This document shows positions 49,493 through 58,694 of a DNA stretch of 64,000 nucleotides, piece by piece. Below the pieces are notes generated by a model, which was not told the DNA's origin, ran no database searches, and was given only the letters and a program-made list of their open reading frames with translations. Source of the stretch: JANXMY01 sp964251675 (GTDB lineage: Bacteria; Armatimonadota; Armatimonadia; Armatimonadales; Capsulimonadaceae); assembly GCA_964251675.1 (NCBI GenBank), contig CAXUKS010000018.1, positions 8,754-72,753 of the forward strand, given 5' to 3'. How positions within the stretch are numbered: position 1 is the first letter of the stretch; the number at the start of each line of letters is the position of its first letter. The position numbers were made by a program, and so were the translations under genes.

Positions 49493-50698
49493 TTACGGAA
49501 GCGCCGCATCCTGCACCGGGTCTCCGTGCGAGGCGCTGACCACGGGGCGCTCAGATTTGGAAGGCTTGGACAAAAACGGTTTTTCGGCCAGCAAAAAAAA
49601 CAGGTATGAAATGCCGAGTGTCACAGCAAAACCAATAGTCACCAGCAAAAAGAACTCAGTCAGCCCAGTGACGTGCAGCACTTTCTTGCAAAACTCGCTC
49701 AGGTAATAGCCTGTCGGCCAGTGCAGCAAATAGAGGCTGTAAGAGATATAGCCCAGCCACGTCATGAACCGATTTTCAAACAGTGCCCGCAACGGAGTTT
49801 TGCTGATGGCCAGAGCGATTGTCAGTCCGGAGAATGCCAGACCTAGGAGCAGGCTCTGCACCCAGCTGAGGTCCGGGGTCGTCATACAGGTCACACTGAA
49901 CAGTGCCACAGCCCCCAGGACGGCTCCGGTGCCCCAGGCGGCGCTCCACTCCCGGCCTGCCTGCCGGTAATTTACGACCAGCTTGGCCGCTCCCATTCCC
50001 AGTGCAAACTGCATCCAGCGGCCCAGAAAAAATGCCGCTGCCAGAAACTGCGCGTTTTCACTCATCGGGGCGGTGATATCCGCAGCGATCATCCGATAGA
50101 CGATGGAAACAGCAATCATTCCCCAGACGATCCGCATCCCGAAGCGGCGGTATCCCCAGATGACCAGAGGAAACATCAGATAAAACTGTGCTTCCAGGCC
50201 CATTGACCACAACGCACCGTTGATGTGTCCGAACGTGCTTAAAAAGAGCGTATGAGCAAACAGCAGGAATGCCAAATAAACGCCGGGAGCTTCCAGCGGC
50301 GGCCAGTTGGCGGGCTGATTCAGCAGCTGATATAAAATGACCAGCACGTATGGCAGGCCGATAGAGTACAAAATTGCCGCATAATAGGGCAGCGCGATGC
50401 GGCGCACACGCCGTTTGTAAAATTCCTGCCAGTGCCACTTTTGCAGGGCTTTTTCTGTTTTACAGACGGGCAGAAACAGGCAAAAACCGCTCAGGACCAT
50501 AAACATATCTACGGTTGGAAACCGCAAAAAGTGGAATACATCAACAGGGTGTCCCAACACCGGCATAACCAGTTCCGGATTTTGTGCGAACATATACATA
50601 TGGCAGCCGTATACCATCAGCATCGCCATCGCCCGCAACCCATCTACCGAAGGGATGCGCCAGTTAGTTGGCACACTGCCAGTTTGCGTTGCTTGCAT
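49493..50698 (-). CDS. acyltransferase 3 family membrane protein, copy 2
   Basis: A 401-residue paralogue of the gene at 47973-49172. The ends have drifted (for example GHPVDVFHFLRFP here against a different loop there). The middle, 50142-50482, is identical at the DNA level to 48622-48962. All helices and the histidine motif are retained, so it should be active. ATG 50698 is preferred over a TTG one codon upstream. It follows the decayed GT4 gene by six bases. Confidence 0.9.
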   Translation of the reverse strand: MQATQTGSVPTNWRIPSVDGLRAMAMLMVYGCHMYMFAQNPELVMPVLGHPVDVFHFLRFPTVDMFMVLSGFCLFLPVCKTEKALQKWHWQEFYKRRVRRIALPYYAAILYSIGLPYVLVILYQLLNQPANWPPLEAPGVYLAFLLFAHTLFLSTFGHINGALWSMGLEAQFYLMFPLVIWGYRRFGMRIVWGMIAVSIVYRMIAADITAPMSENAQFLAAAFFLGRWMQFALGMGAAKLVVNYRQAGREWSAAWGTGAVLGAVALFSVTCMTTPDLSWVQSLLLGLAFSGLTIALAISKTPLRALFENRFMTWLGYISYSLYLLHWPTGYYLSEFCKKVLHVTGLTEFFLLVTIGFAVTLGISYLFFLLAEKPFLSKPSKSERPVVSASHGDPVQDAALP

Positions 50699-50704
50699 CA
50701 AGAC

Positions 50705-51882
50705 TTACTGCTTTCTGTGTGCCACGCAGGCACGGATACGTTCGGCGGCGTCGCGCCCGGCGACTTCCCAGTTCAGCCGGGACTGATACTCCGCAAACGA
50801 GGATACGGCCAGCCGCTGCAGCGCCCCCGGCTGCCGCAGCAGGGATACCACCCAGTCGGCCCAGATGGACACCGGTTGTGCGGGGTCAAACAACTGCCCA
50901 TTGACCCCCTCCTAGACAATTGTCGGCACGCCCCCGACGCGGTGCGACAGACTTGGCATTCCGTAGGCACTGGCCTCGGCAAAAACCAGTCCGTAAGCTT
51001 CGCCAAAAGTTGGAACCAGAAAAAAGTGACTGTTCTGGTATAAAGCCAGCAGCGCAGCACGGCCCTCTTCGGTCCCCTTGCTGAGATACCCCAGCGAACG
51101 GGCAAACTCCGGCAGCGGCTCGCCGGGCGGCGGCGGGCTGCCCACCAGTGTCAGTGTCGCGTTGATACCCCGCTCCCGCAAAGCCTGCACCACGGCAACT
51201 GCTTTGGACCCGCCTTTGCGCTCCCAGTTCAAGCCGACAAACAGGAACTTAATCGGTTCGCTGCCGCGTGCTACCGCTCTTTGCGCCACATCAGCGGCGG
51301 TGTGCGGCACTTCAACATTTGCGCCGTAAGGCACGGTCACGACGCGGGCGGGGTCGGCCCCCGCACCTTTGATCGCCCATTGGGAACCCCAGTCGGATGC
51401 ATACAGCAGCAAGTCGCAGTTGGCGGCCATCGCCCGGTCTACCTGCCGAGCGTTGCGGGCGGACGCCGGGCTGAGGACGCTGTCGCTGAACTCGGCGTAA
51501 TCATGGCGAAGTGCCTCGTAGCCAGCATCGGTCCAAAGGACTTTGGGCTGGGAACACTTCAAGTAGGCCAGCACAGCGGGAACCGGGCTGACTACCACTT
51601 CGGCGTCAGAGTTTTTGAGTCGGGCTTCCACATCCGCAGCATAAGCATGGGCCGTGTCCACATCCCAAAAGTGGTTGTAGGAGCGCCGCTGCCCCCAGCG
51701 CCCCAGGCTTTGCGAAGGTCACGCCTCACCGAGCGCGTAGCATCCAGGTCTGACATTAGCTCGATTTGCAGCCCCTGCGCTTCCAGCGACTTATAGATAT
51801 GCAGGTTATAAATATGCAGATACAGCCCAGACCAGTTGCTGACATTGGTGGCGTCTGTTGGCGAAACATACGCGATTTTCAT
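50705..51882 (-). pseudogene. decayed GT4 family glycosyltransferase
   Basis: Three pieces of one gene can be read. The N-terminal 60 or so residues (MKIAYVSPTDATNVSNWSGL) start at 51882, overlapping the GT2 stop by four bases. A frameshift near 51700 is then needed to continue into QRRSYNHFWDVDTAHAYAAD and the donor domain (FGEAYGLVFAEASAYGMPS). An in-frame TAG at 50912-50914 interrupts GGVPTIV-x-EGVNGQLFDP, after which the same frame runs to a TAA at 50705. Without the two lesions it would be a normal GT4 of about 390 residues. Sequencing error is possible but would need two independent events. Confidence 0.8.
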
Positions 51883-52838
51883 GCCCGATTCTCCTGAGCC
51901 GCCAGGGGCAGGCCGTCAATGTTTACCATCATGCGGCGGAAGGCTTCGCGGTCGGAGATGCGCCGGAGCGGCTTTTCGGCGGCGCGTCTAGCCCGCATTT
52001 GAGGCAGACGCCGGGCGGCGCTCCAGAAGCCTTTCAGCAGGGGGGTGTCTCCCTGCACAGCGGCACGGGCGAGGCGCGGCAGCAACCACCGCAGATGCTC
52101 CCGGCGCATCTGCGGGTCGTCGATGTTTTTCCACTGGATCAGAAACGTGTTCTGGTCCACAATCGCTTTAAGCTGTTTGGCTTTGTAGGCGGACGACGAC
52201 GTTTGCCCGCCCAGATGGTAGAGCACGCTGCGCGGCTCATACAGAATACGCCAGCCGCGCCGCCAGGCCCGGTAGGACAGGTCGATGTCTTCGTGGTAGA
52301 GCGGCCAGAGCAGCTCGTCCAGCCCGCCCAGCTCCAGATATTTTGACCGCGAAAACACGGCCTGCCCGCCCAGCGCAAAAAAGCAGGAGGTCGTTTGGTC
52401 CGTGTCGGGGAGCTGATTGTACCACCACATTCCCCGGTGGAAGCCGCCTGATGTGCGCGATCCCTGCGTGGTCACACGGTCGCCGGTCAGAACGCGGGTG
52501 TTGACCGCGAAGACATCCGGCTCGTGCAGATGTTCCAGCAGCGGAGGTATAAAGTCCGGCTCCACCAGAATGTCGTTGTTGAGCAGAAGGATGGCCTCGG
52601 TATCCAGCGTCGGCACAATATCGTTGTAAGTGTATAAAAACGCATTGCGCGGGGCGCGGATGCAGCGCACCCAGGGGAAGCGGCGCTCGGTTTCGGCGAT
52701 GCTGTCATCCGTGCTGCCGTTGTCAACCAGATACACGTCATGGTCGCGCCCCTCGCGGGTCGCCGCGCCGAGCGTGGAAAAGCAGCCTTCCAGAAGGCGC
52801 AGACCGTTATAATTCAGAACCAGTGAGCTTGAGCGCAT
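51879..52838 (-). CDS. GT2 family glycosyltransferase
   Basis: A 319-residue GT-A transferase. It starts MRSSSLVLNYNGLRLLEGCF, has YLVDNGSTDDS, the metal site LLLNNDILVEPDF and the acid box WPLYHEDIDLSYRAWRRG. This build is typical of rhamnosyl- or galactofuranosyl-type transferases. The frame extends to 52967, but ATG 52838 lies two bases after the upstream gene's stop and matches the family's start. Its 3' end was the source of the remnant at 49177. Confidence 0.88.
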   Translation of the reverse strand: MRSSSLVLNYNGLRLLEGCFSTLGAATREGRDHDVYLVDNGSTDDSIAETERRFPWVRCIRAPRNAFLYTYNDIVPTLDTEAILLLNNDILVEPDFIPPLLEHLHEPDVFAVNTRVLTGDRVTTQGSRTSGGFHRGMWWYNQLPDTDQTTSCFFALGGQAVFSRSKYLELGGLDELLWPLYHEDIDLSYRAWRRGWRILYEPRSVLYHLGGQTSSSAYKAKQLKAIVDQNTFLIQWKNIDDPQMRREHLRWLLPRLARAAVQGDTPLLKGFWSAARRLPQMRARRAAEKPLRRISDREAFRRMMVNIDGLPLAAQENRA

Positions 52839-52840
52839 AA

Positions 52841-53788
52841 TTAGTTGTTCTCGGTCGGTTTCGGGCTGCTCAGGGACCACACAGAATATAACAGGGCACG
52901 GCGCAGCATCTTGGCGGCCAGCATCAGATGTCCCTGCGCCAGCCGTTCCCGCGCCAGTGTCATCCACTGTGCGGCCCAGCCTCGCTCGGAGAGACGGTAG
53001 CCAGCCACCGCGCTCTGGCGCAGGGCCGGGGGCAGGGTTTCGTCGCGGCAGAGCTTGGCACGCAGAGTCAGCTCCGCCGGGCGCATGACTTCGTCTTTGC
53101 CGGACATATTCTCGCCGTGGCGGCGATACGCCAGCACAACGGCGTCAAGCAAAACCATGTCCGCGTGCCGGGTCAGCCGCAGCCACATATCCCAGTCGGC
53201 GGTCGGCGGCAGGGCGGTGTCGAACAGCCCCGCCCGTTCCAGCGCCGACCGCCGCAGCAGCACCTGCCCCGGCGTCGAAATGGAGTTGCGATAGGCCAGC
53301 ATGGCAAACGTTGTGGCGTTTTCCACCGGGTGAGACACGAGCCGACCGCCTTCCACGCTTTTACGGCTGCGCCCGAAGGCTTCGGCAACGCCGGGCAGGA
53401 TCGGCTGACCGTCGCCGTCAATGTACCGTGCCAGCCCATACGCCGCCGAAGCATCAGCGGTCGCCTCTAAAAGCGCGGCCAGTGCGGCCAGTGCCCCCGG
53501 TTCCAGCAGGTCATCGGCATCCAGAAACAGAAAGGCGTCGGCCTCGGGCGACGCCGCCCCAATGCCGCCGTTGCGTGCGCCGGACAGGCCCGCGTTCGGC
53601 TGATGCACCACGCGGACACGGGGGTCTTGGGCGGCCAGACGGTCGGCCAGCGGGCCGGTGTCATCGCGGGAGCCGTCGTTGACGACAATCAGCTCCCAGT
53701 CACCTGCGGTCTGGTTCTGGACGCTCTGCACGGTTTCGGGCAGGTAGCGGGCGGCGTTGTACGCGGGCACAATCACGCAAATTTTCAT
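52841..53788 (-). CDS. GT2 family glycosyltransferase
   Basis: A 315-residue GT-A transferase. It opens MKICVIVPAYNAARYLPETV, has the metal site LFLDADDLLEPGAL near 93 and PTADWDMWLRLTRHAD late. ATG 53788 is one base after the stop of the upstream gene; an in-frame GTG at 53803 would overlap it. It is GC-rich and belongs to the same subgroup as the 37158 and 44717 genes. Sugar specificity is unknown. Confidence 0.88.
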   Translation of the reverse strand: MKICVIVPAYNAARYLPETVQSVQNQTAGDWELIVVNDGSRDDTGPLADRLAAQDPRVRVVHQPNAGLSGARNGGIGAASPEADAFLFLDADDLLEPGALAALAALLEATADASAAYGLARYIDGDGQPILPGVAEAFGRSRKSVEGGRLVSHPVENATTFAMLAYRNSISTPGQVLLRRSALERAGLFDTALPPTADWDMWLRLTRHADMVLLDAVVLAYRRHGENMSGKDEVMRPAELTLRAKLCRDETLPPALRQSAVAGYRLSERGWAAQWMTLARERLAQGHLMLAAKMLRRALLYSVWSLSSPKPTENN

Positions 53789-53789
53789 G

Positions 53790-54758
53790 TCACCGGGACT
53801 CACCTTCGGGCATCAGCGGGGACAGGCCGAACTTCGCATAATTCCGGGGCCGCTTGCGCTCGCGGAGCATCTGCGCGGCAAAGGCGACATCCTGCCGCTG
53901 CTCTACTTCCCAGCCGGGCAGGTAGTCCGCCTTCCGCCCCCGCGTCCGCAAAAAGTGCCGGGCACGGTAAAATTGCAGGCGCAGCAGGGTCCGCCCCCAG
54001 GCTCCGTAGGGGTTCGGCGCGGGTTCATGCTTCCAATGATAGGAAATGTACGCCCAGCTTCGGCCCAGTCCTTCCGCCGTGCGGATCATGGCGGCGGATT
54101 GCAGCCGGTCCGGCTGGAAATGGTGCTCTACCGAAGCGTCCAGCGCCGTCACTAGCCGGAAGCCCGCCTGCTCGATTTGCTGTGACATTAGACTGTCTTC
54201 GCAGGTGCCGAGCGCCCCCGGACTAAGCTCCACATCGAAGCCGGGAATGTGCGCCAGAACGCGCCGCGAAAAGGCCATGTTGGCTCCGATCATGGCGGGC
54301 CGCGTCGCAGGCTCCCACCAGGTATTTGATGCCAGCAGGATATGGTGCGGAATCTCCATCCAGGGATGTTCTAACTGCGGAGCCATGTGGATGCCGCCAG
54401 CCACGGCGTCGGCCTCGCCCGCCAGAATTGGCTCGCACATCGCCGACACCCAGTCTTTCGGAAAGCGCAAATCGTCATCGCTGAACAGGAACACCTCGCC
54501 CACGGCCTCTGCCATGGCCCGGTTCAGTCCGTGCGACTTGCCCCGGCGCGGCTCGGCCAGATACCGTACGGTCATGTTGGGCAGGCGGCACGCCTTGATC
54601 AGTTCCGCCGTACCATCGCTAGAGTTGTTGTCCACAACAATGACTTCAGTGGGTATAGACTCCGGGATACAGACCGTTCCCAGCGAGTCCAGCGTCTGCC
54701 GCAGGTCCTCGGCCCGGTTCTTCGTACAGATAATAATAGAGACTTGAACGGGCGGCAT
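53790..54758 (-). CDS. GT2 family glycosyltransferase
   Basis: A 322-residue GT-A transferase. It has VSIIICTKNRAEDLRQTLDSL at the start, VVDNNSSDGT, the metal site FLFSDDDLRFPKDW near 94, and LGTCEDSLMSQQIEQAG, where the Glu-Asp is probably the catalytic base. It is closely related to the next gene upstream (54758-55708), whose stop shares bases with its ATG (TGATG). The two probably arose by tandem duplication and later divergence. Confidence 0.88.
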   Translation of the reverse strand: MPPVQVSIIICTKNRAEDLRQTLDSLGTVCIPESIPTEVIVVDNNSSDGTAELIKACRLPNMTVRYLAEPRRGKSHGLNRAMAEAVGEVFLFSDDDLRFPKDWVSAMCEPILAGEADAVAGGIHMAPQLEHPWMEIPHHILLASNTWWEPATRPAMIGANMAFSRRVLAHIPGFDVELSPGALGTCEDSLMSQQIEQAGFRLVTALDASVEHHFQPDRLQSAAMIRTAEGLGRSWAYISYHWKHEPAPNPYGAWGRTLLRLQFYRARHFLRTRGRKADYLPGWEVEQRQDVAFAAQMLRERKRPRNYAKFGLSPLMPEGESR

Positions 54759-55708
54759 CAGCGCACCCCATTTCGCTTGACCAGCCCCCGCCGCTCATAA
54801 TTACGCGGGCGGCGCTGTTCAATCAGGGTCTGTTTGTAGTAGGCAATGTTGCGAAGCAAAATCATTTCCCAGACAAAAATACCTTCAGCGGCCCCCCACT
54901 CCGAACGCCGCTTGAGCCGCCAGACCGGCAGCCTCAGCAGGGAGTGCAGGTATTCATAACGCGCATTTTTGATGTCCAGATGCTCCCAGTGATAATCCAC
55001 ATAGGCTTCCGAGCGCCCGCCGTCCCGCGCCCGCTTCAGGAATGAGGCACGGGTCAGGCGCGACGGGTCAAAATGATGCTCGACAAAGGTATCAAAAGCC
55101 GAGGCGATTTTGTACCCAGCAGCTTTGAGTTGGAAAGAGAACAAGGTTTCATCAGCAAAGCCCAGCGCCCCCGGCCCAAGTTCTGTGTCAAATTGGGGCA
55201 CTTTGTCAAGGACAGTGCGCTTGAAGGCCATATTCGCCCCCACCAGCGAGACTGGCTGCTTGGCGTTCAAGCGGTCGGTGGACGCTAGCCACTCCCGATG
55301 CGATATATTCATCCAGGGCCGCTCCAAGACGCTTGGAATGCAAACGCCGCCGACGACGGCTTCCGCGTCTCCGGCCAGCAGAGGCTGGCAGAGGCTCTCA
55401 ATCCAGCCAGGCGGAAAGCGCAAGTCGTCATCAGTGAAAACGATAATCTCCGCGTCACTCGCCGCCATACCTGCATTGCGGGCGTAGCATTGCCCCCGGC
55501 GCGGCTCATGCACATAACGCATGAGCATATTCGGCAGCGTGTATCCCTGTGCCAGTGCCGCCGTGCCGTCTGTCGAGCCGTTGTCAACCACAATGACTTC
55601 AGCTGGCAGTTCAGCAGGAACACAAATACCGGCAAGCGACTCTAGCGTCTGACGCAGATGCTCGGCCCGATTGGCCGTGCAGATAATAATGGAAACTCGT
55701 GCGGTCAT
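54758..55708 (-). CDS. GT2 family glycosyltransferase
   Basis: A 316-residue paralogue of the previous gene. It has VSIIICTANRAEHLRQTLESL, VVDNGSTDGT, IVFTDDDLRFPPGW and LGFADETLFSFQLKAAG in the same order. The acid motif changes from CEDSL to ADETL, so the catalytic residue is kept as Asp/Glu. The C-terminal 60 residues are more basic. A 74-base spacer separates it from the upstream gene, without obvious promoter or terminator. Confidence 0.88.
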   Translation of the reverse strand: MTARVSIIICTANRAEHLRQTLESLAGICVPAELPAEVIVVDNGSTDGTAALAQGYTLPNMLMRYVHEPRRGQCYARNAGMAASDAEIIVFTDDDLRFPPGWIESLCQPLLAGDAEAVVGGVCIPSVLERPWMNISHREWLASTDRLNAKQPVSLVGANMAFKRTVLDKVPQFDTELGPGALGFADETLFSFQLKAAGYKIASAFDTFVEHHFDPSRLTRASFLKRARDGGRSEAYVDYHWEHLDIKNARYEYLHSLLRLPVWRLKRRSEWGAAEGIFVWEMILLRNIAYYKQTLIEQRRPRNYERRGLVKRNGVR

Positions 55709-55782
55709 AAACTATTCAGAAAAACCTTGTTCCCTGCGGGAAGATAAATACTTGTCGCCTCTGCGCTCTCTTATGTAGAGTG

Positions 55783-56727
55783 CTATGCTGCTTCTCGTGG
55801 CTGATTTGCCGGTGCCCGCTCGGAAAATCGCTCGGGCAAAAAATCGCGGGCCATTTTGGACAGAGCCGAGGGGTTTCTTGCCAGCACTCGGGCTAATTTT
55901 GTCAATCTAGGCGCGTACTCAAGCATTTTGCTGACTTTGCCTGCTTTGACGGCTTGCTTCATCGAAAGTACAATCGAAACGCCGAGATAGTTATACAACC
56001 AGCGATATGCGATTAATTTGAGCCTGTCTCGATCTACTTTGGCAACGTCTGCCAAATTCAGGTCTACGGCATGGCAGCAATTATCCAGCATTCGACACAG
56101 GTTTTTCGATGCATTCCCAGAATGAAGCCGATAGATCAGGGCATTCTGGTCTTTCATAATAATGGCGCTGCTTTTAGAAAGCCGCACCCACAAGTCCCAA
56201 TCATCCACTCCCCAGAGGTCGGGATTTAAGCCTCCCACTTCCCGAAGAGCAGAGGCACGAATGAGGGTCTGCCCTGGGGACATGATCAGGTTATTTGAGA
56301 AGAACCCCTCGAAGGTCAGCGAGGGTGAGAATTCCGAACGATATAAGTATTGCAGATCAGCATCCACAACGCGAGCGGGACCGGCGATGACTCCCGTTTC
56401 CGGGTGCAGGGTCATTGCCTGCACCTGCCATTCCAGCTTGTCTGGCGGCCACAAGTCGTCATCATCCAAAAGGGCAATGAACTCTCCCTTTGCCTCAGCG
56501 ATGCCCCGGTTTCGGGCGATGGACTGCCCGGTGTTCGTCTGCTCCATATAGCGGATGCGCCCCGCCTCGGCCAAGGGACGCAGCACTTCGGCGGTGTCGT
56601 CGGGCGAACCGTCGTTAATGACGATCACCTCATAGTCCGTGAACGTCTGCGCGAACACGGAGTCCAGCGTCGCCCGCACAAAGTCACGGTGCTTATAAGT
56701 CGGAATAATGACAGATACAGTTGGCAT
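55783..56727 (-). CDS. GT2 family glycosyltransferase
   Basis: A 314-residue GT-A transferase. It opens VSVIIPTYKHRDFVRATLDS, has IALLDDDDLWPPDKL near 90 and WGVDDWDLWVRLSK late. The 5' third of the gene is GC-rich, while the 3' two thirds become AT-richer, so it sits at the edge of the lower-GC island that continues to about 59280. The C-terminus is basic and may contact the membrane. The enzyme appears complete. Confidence 0.86.
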   Translation of the reverse strand: MPTVSVIIPTYKHRDFVRATLDSVFAQTFTDYEVIVINDGSPDDTAEVLRPLAEAGRIRYMEQTNTGQSIARNRGIAEAKGEFIALLDDDDLWPPDKLEWQVQAMTLHPETGVIAGPARVVDADLQYLYRSEFSPSLTFEGFFSNNLIMSPGQTLIRASALREVGGLNPDLWGVDDWDLWVRLSKSSAIIMKDQNALIYRLHSGNASKNLCRMLDNCCHAVDLNLADVAKVDRDRLKLIAYRWLYNYLGVSIVLSMKQAVKAGKVSKMLEYAPRLTKLARVLARNPSALSKMARDFLPERFSERAPANQPREAA

Positions 56728-56783
56728 AGGGGGATTTTAACAGTGAGACGAGAAAGCAGCTTAACAATTAACGCTGAAACAGG

Positions 56784-58070
56784 CTAAGAACGAGCGCGGA
56801 TCAGTCCAGAGGACAGCACGAGGGATTTGGCTTGATGTTTCATAGACCTTAATTTCTGCTTTATCTGTGCTTTAGCTCGGTAAAAAACCAATCGGGATTG
56901 TGGGCGTTTCGAAGTAGACTGAGCCGATGCCAACGCGGCGACTATTGCCAGCAGCCTTCCCTCAACAACTGTAAATCCGCAAATATCTTCAATATGCTTT
57001 TGTCCTGCGGCGCCAATTTCCTCAGCTAGCTTTGTATCTTTGAGTAATGAAACGACTTGCGCCGCGAAGTTTTCAGCGTCATCTGCAACGAGTAAATGTT
57101 CTCCAGAAACGGCGTTCAAGCCCTGTGCGCCAAAGGCTGTCGTAATCACGGGAAGCCCTGATGCCATTGCTTCCGTGACTTTTCCCTTCATTCCAGCCCC
57201 GAAACGCAGCGGCGCGACGGAAAGAAATGCGTGGTCGAGGTAAGGCTTGGTATCAGGAACGAATCCTGCAAAGTTTATTCCTGGCATGCCAGCGAGCTGC
57301 TGCACCTCCAGCGGCGCATGACTACCGACAATTGTCATCTTGACGTCTGGCACGCTTGACTGAATTGCGGGCCAAATCTCGTTGATAAACCACATAATAC
57401 CGTCGACGTTTGGGAGGTGGCGAAATCCACCGACAAATAGTATCTCAGGGCCACGCTTTTGTTCAGTCCGAGGCTGGGAGTACACAACCATGGGGATCAG
57501 CTCAGTTGGCGAAGTGACGTCATGAGCCTCAAGCTGAACCTGATCCTCGGGTGTCACCACTATCACTGTATCGGCCTGACGATAAACTTCGAGTTCCCTC
57601 TTCTTGTTGATCTGAATTGCTTGCTGGTTGGAGATACCGAATGCGAGACCGGCTTCCTCACGCGCAAAGTGTATATCCACACTGTCTACAACAACATGAA
57701 CCCAGGGCTGTTGCTTCCGAAGAACATTTGCAGCTGCGTCCGCTGATTGCCAGAACTCAAACAGGCCAATATCATAATGTCGTTGGGCTGCCACCAATTC
57801 AAAGTTCTGGCTATCTTCTATCAGACGCACTCCGATTTGCTTCAGGTTTTCACTGTATCGGCTGAAATCAGGCGAACTTGGATACAAAGGAAACACAAAA
57901 AGGTCTACGGTATGATACTGAGCCAACATTTGCAGCATCGCAAAGAATCGCAAATCACCGGCAGAAACATCCGGTCTTGGCAGTTCTGGCGCGACGCAGA
58001 GAATTGTTAAATTATCACGGGTCAAAGTCGGGTTCCTATAATAAGCCGTCCAGTAGTTACTGTCTCTCAA
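56784..58070 (-). CDS. GT4 family glycosyltransferase (AT-rich)
   Basis: A 428-residue GT-B transferase. The N-terminal domain starts near residue 20 (LTILCVAPELPRPDVSAGDL), the donor domain at ILFVGGFRHLPNVDGI. LRFGAGMKGKVTEAMASGLPVITTAFGA carries the Lys and Glu that bind the donor. The start is probably TTG 58070, which overlaps the stop of the acetyltransferase gene; no in-frame ATG lies near. AT-rich by eye compared with the core genome, suggesting acquisition with its neighbours. The C-terminal 50 residues are basic. Confidence 0.85.
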   Translation of the reverse strand: MRDSNYWTAYYRNPTLTRDNLTILCVAPELPRPDVSAGDLRFFAMLQMLAQYHTVDLFVFPLYPSSPDFSRYSENLKQIGVRLIEDSQNFELVAAQRHYDIGLFEFWQSADAAANVLRKQQPWVHVVVDSVDIHFAREEAGLAFGISNQQAIQINKKRELEVYRQADTVIVVTPEDQVQLEAHDVTSPTELIPMVVYSQPRTEQKRGPEILFVGGFRHLPNVDGIMWFINEIWPAIQSSVPDVKMTIVGSHAPLEVQQLAGMPGINFAGFVPDTKPYLDHAFLSVAPLRFGAGMKGKVTEAMASGLPVITTAFGAQGLNAVSGEHLLVADDAENFAAQVVSLLKDTKLAEEIGAAGQKHIEDICGFTVVEGRLLAIVAALASAQSTSKRPQSRLVFYRAKAQIKQKLRSMKHQAKSLVLSSGLIRARS

Positions 58071-58657
58071 CGCTGAACATCAGTATCAAACCAGGGAAAG
58101 TATGAGCATTTATAGCGAATATCGTGATTTCTATCTCGAATTTCTCTCGCGGGAACACCAACAGCAATTTTGTAAGGACCGATATTCTTTGTCACGATTG
58201 CTCCTGCCCCAATCACTGCCCCTTCACCAATCACTATGCCTGGTGTGATAATCGCACGCGCTCCTATCCAGCTATTGTCCTCAATAACAACCTTGCATCC
58301 TCTGCCCGAAAAGTCCGCGCTATCAGGATCGTGTTCTAACGAAACAATGTAAACTTCGGGTGATACTGAAACATTGTTATGTATCTCTATGCCAACTCGG
58401 CCATCTAAGTAACACTTCCGGTTGATAACAACATTGTCGCCAATGCTGATATTATTTCCGGTCACAAATACACCCATATGAATACTACTCTGCTTACCAA
58501 TCCTGTAACGAAGAATTCGACGGTAATACCAATGTCGTACATGAAAGGAAGGGATACTTGCTATGAAATGATTAGCAATATAGAACTTCAATCCATCGCA
58601 GAAGTTGATTGCCTTATTTCGTACTGATCTGAGACGTGCTTTGGCTGTAGCTATCAA
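58067..58657 (-). CDS. hexapeptide O-acetyltransferase (AT-rich)
   Basis: A 196-residue left-handed beta-helix acetyltransferase of the maltose/galactoside type. Hexapeptide turns run about 55-165 (GKQSSIHMGVFVTGNNISIGDNVVINRK and EDNSWIGARAIITPGIVIGEGAVIGAGA), with the catalytic-type histidine in SLEHDPD near 107. It probably acetylates a glycan in this locus. The gene is among the most AT-rich in the window, and overlaps the GT4 gene by four bases. Confidence 0.88.
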   Translation of the reverse strand: MIATAKARLRSVRNKAINFCDGLKFYIANHFIASIPSFHVRHWYYRRILRYRIGKQSSIHMGVFVTGNNISIGDNVVINRKCYLDGRVGIEIHNNVSVSPEVYIVSLEHDPDSADFSGRGCKVVIEDNSWIGARAIITPGIVIGEGAVIGAGAIVTKNIGPYKIAVGVPAREIRDRNHDIRYKCSYFPWFDTDVQR

Positions 58658-58694
58658 AATATATGTTGCCGTTTACCTATGCTCAAATTTCACA

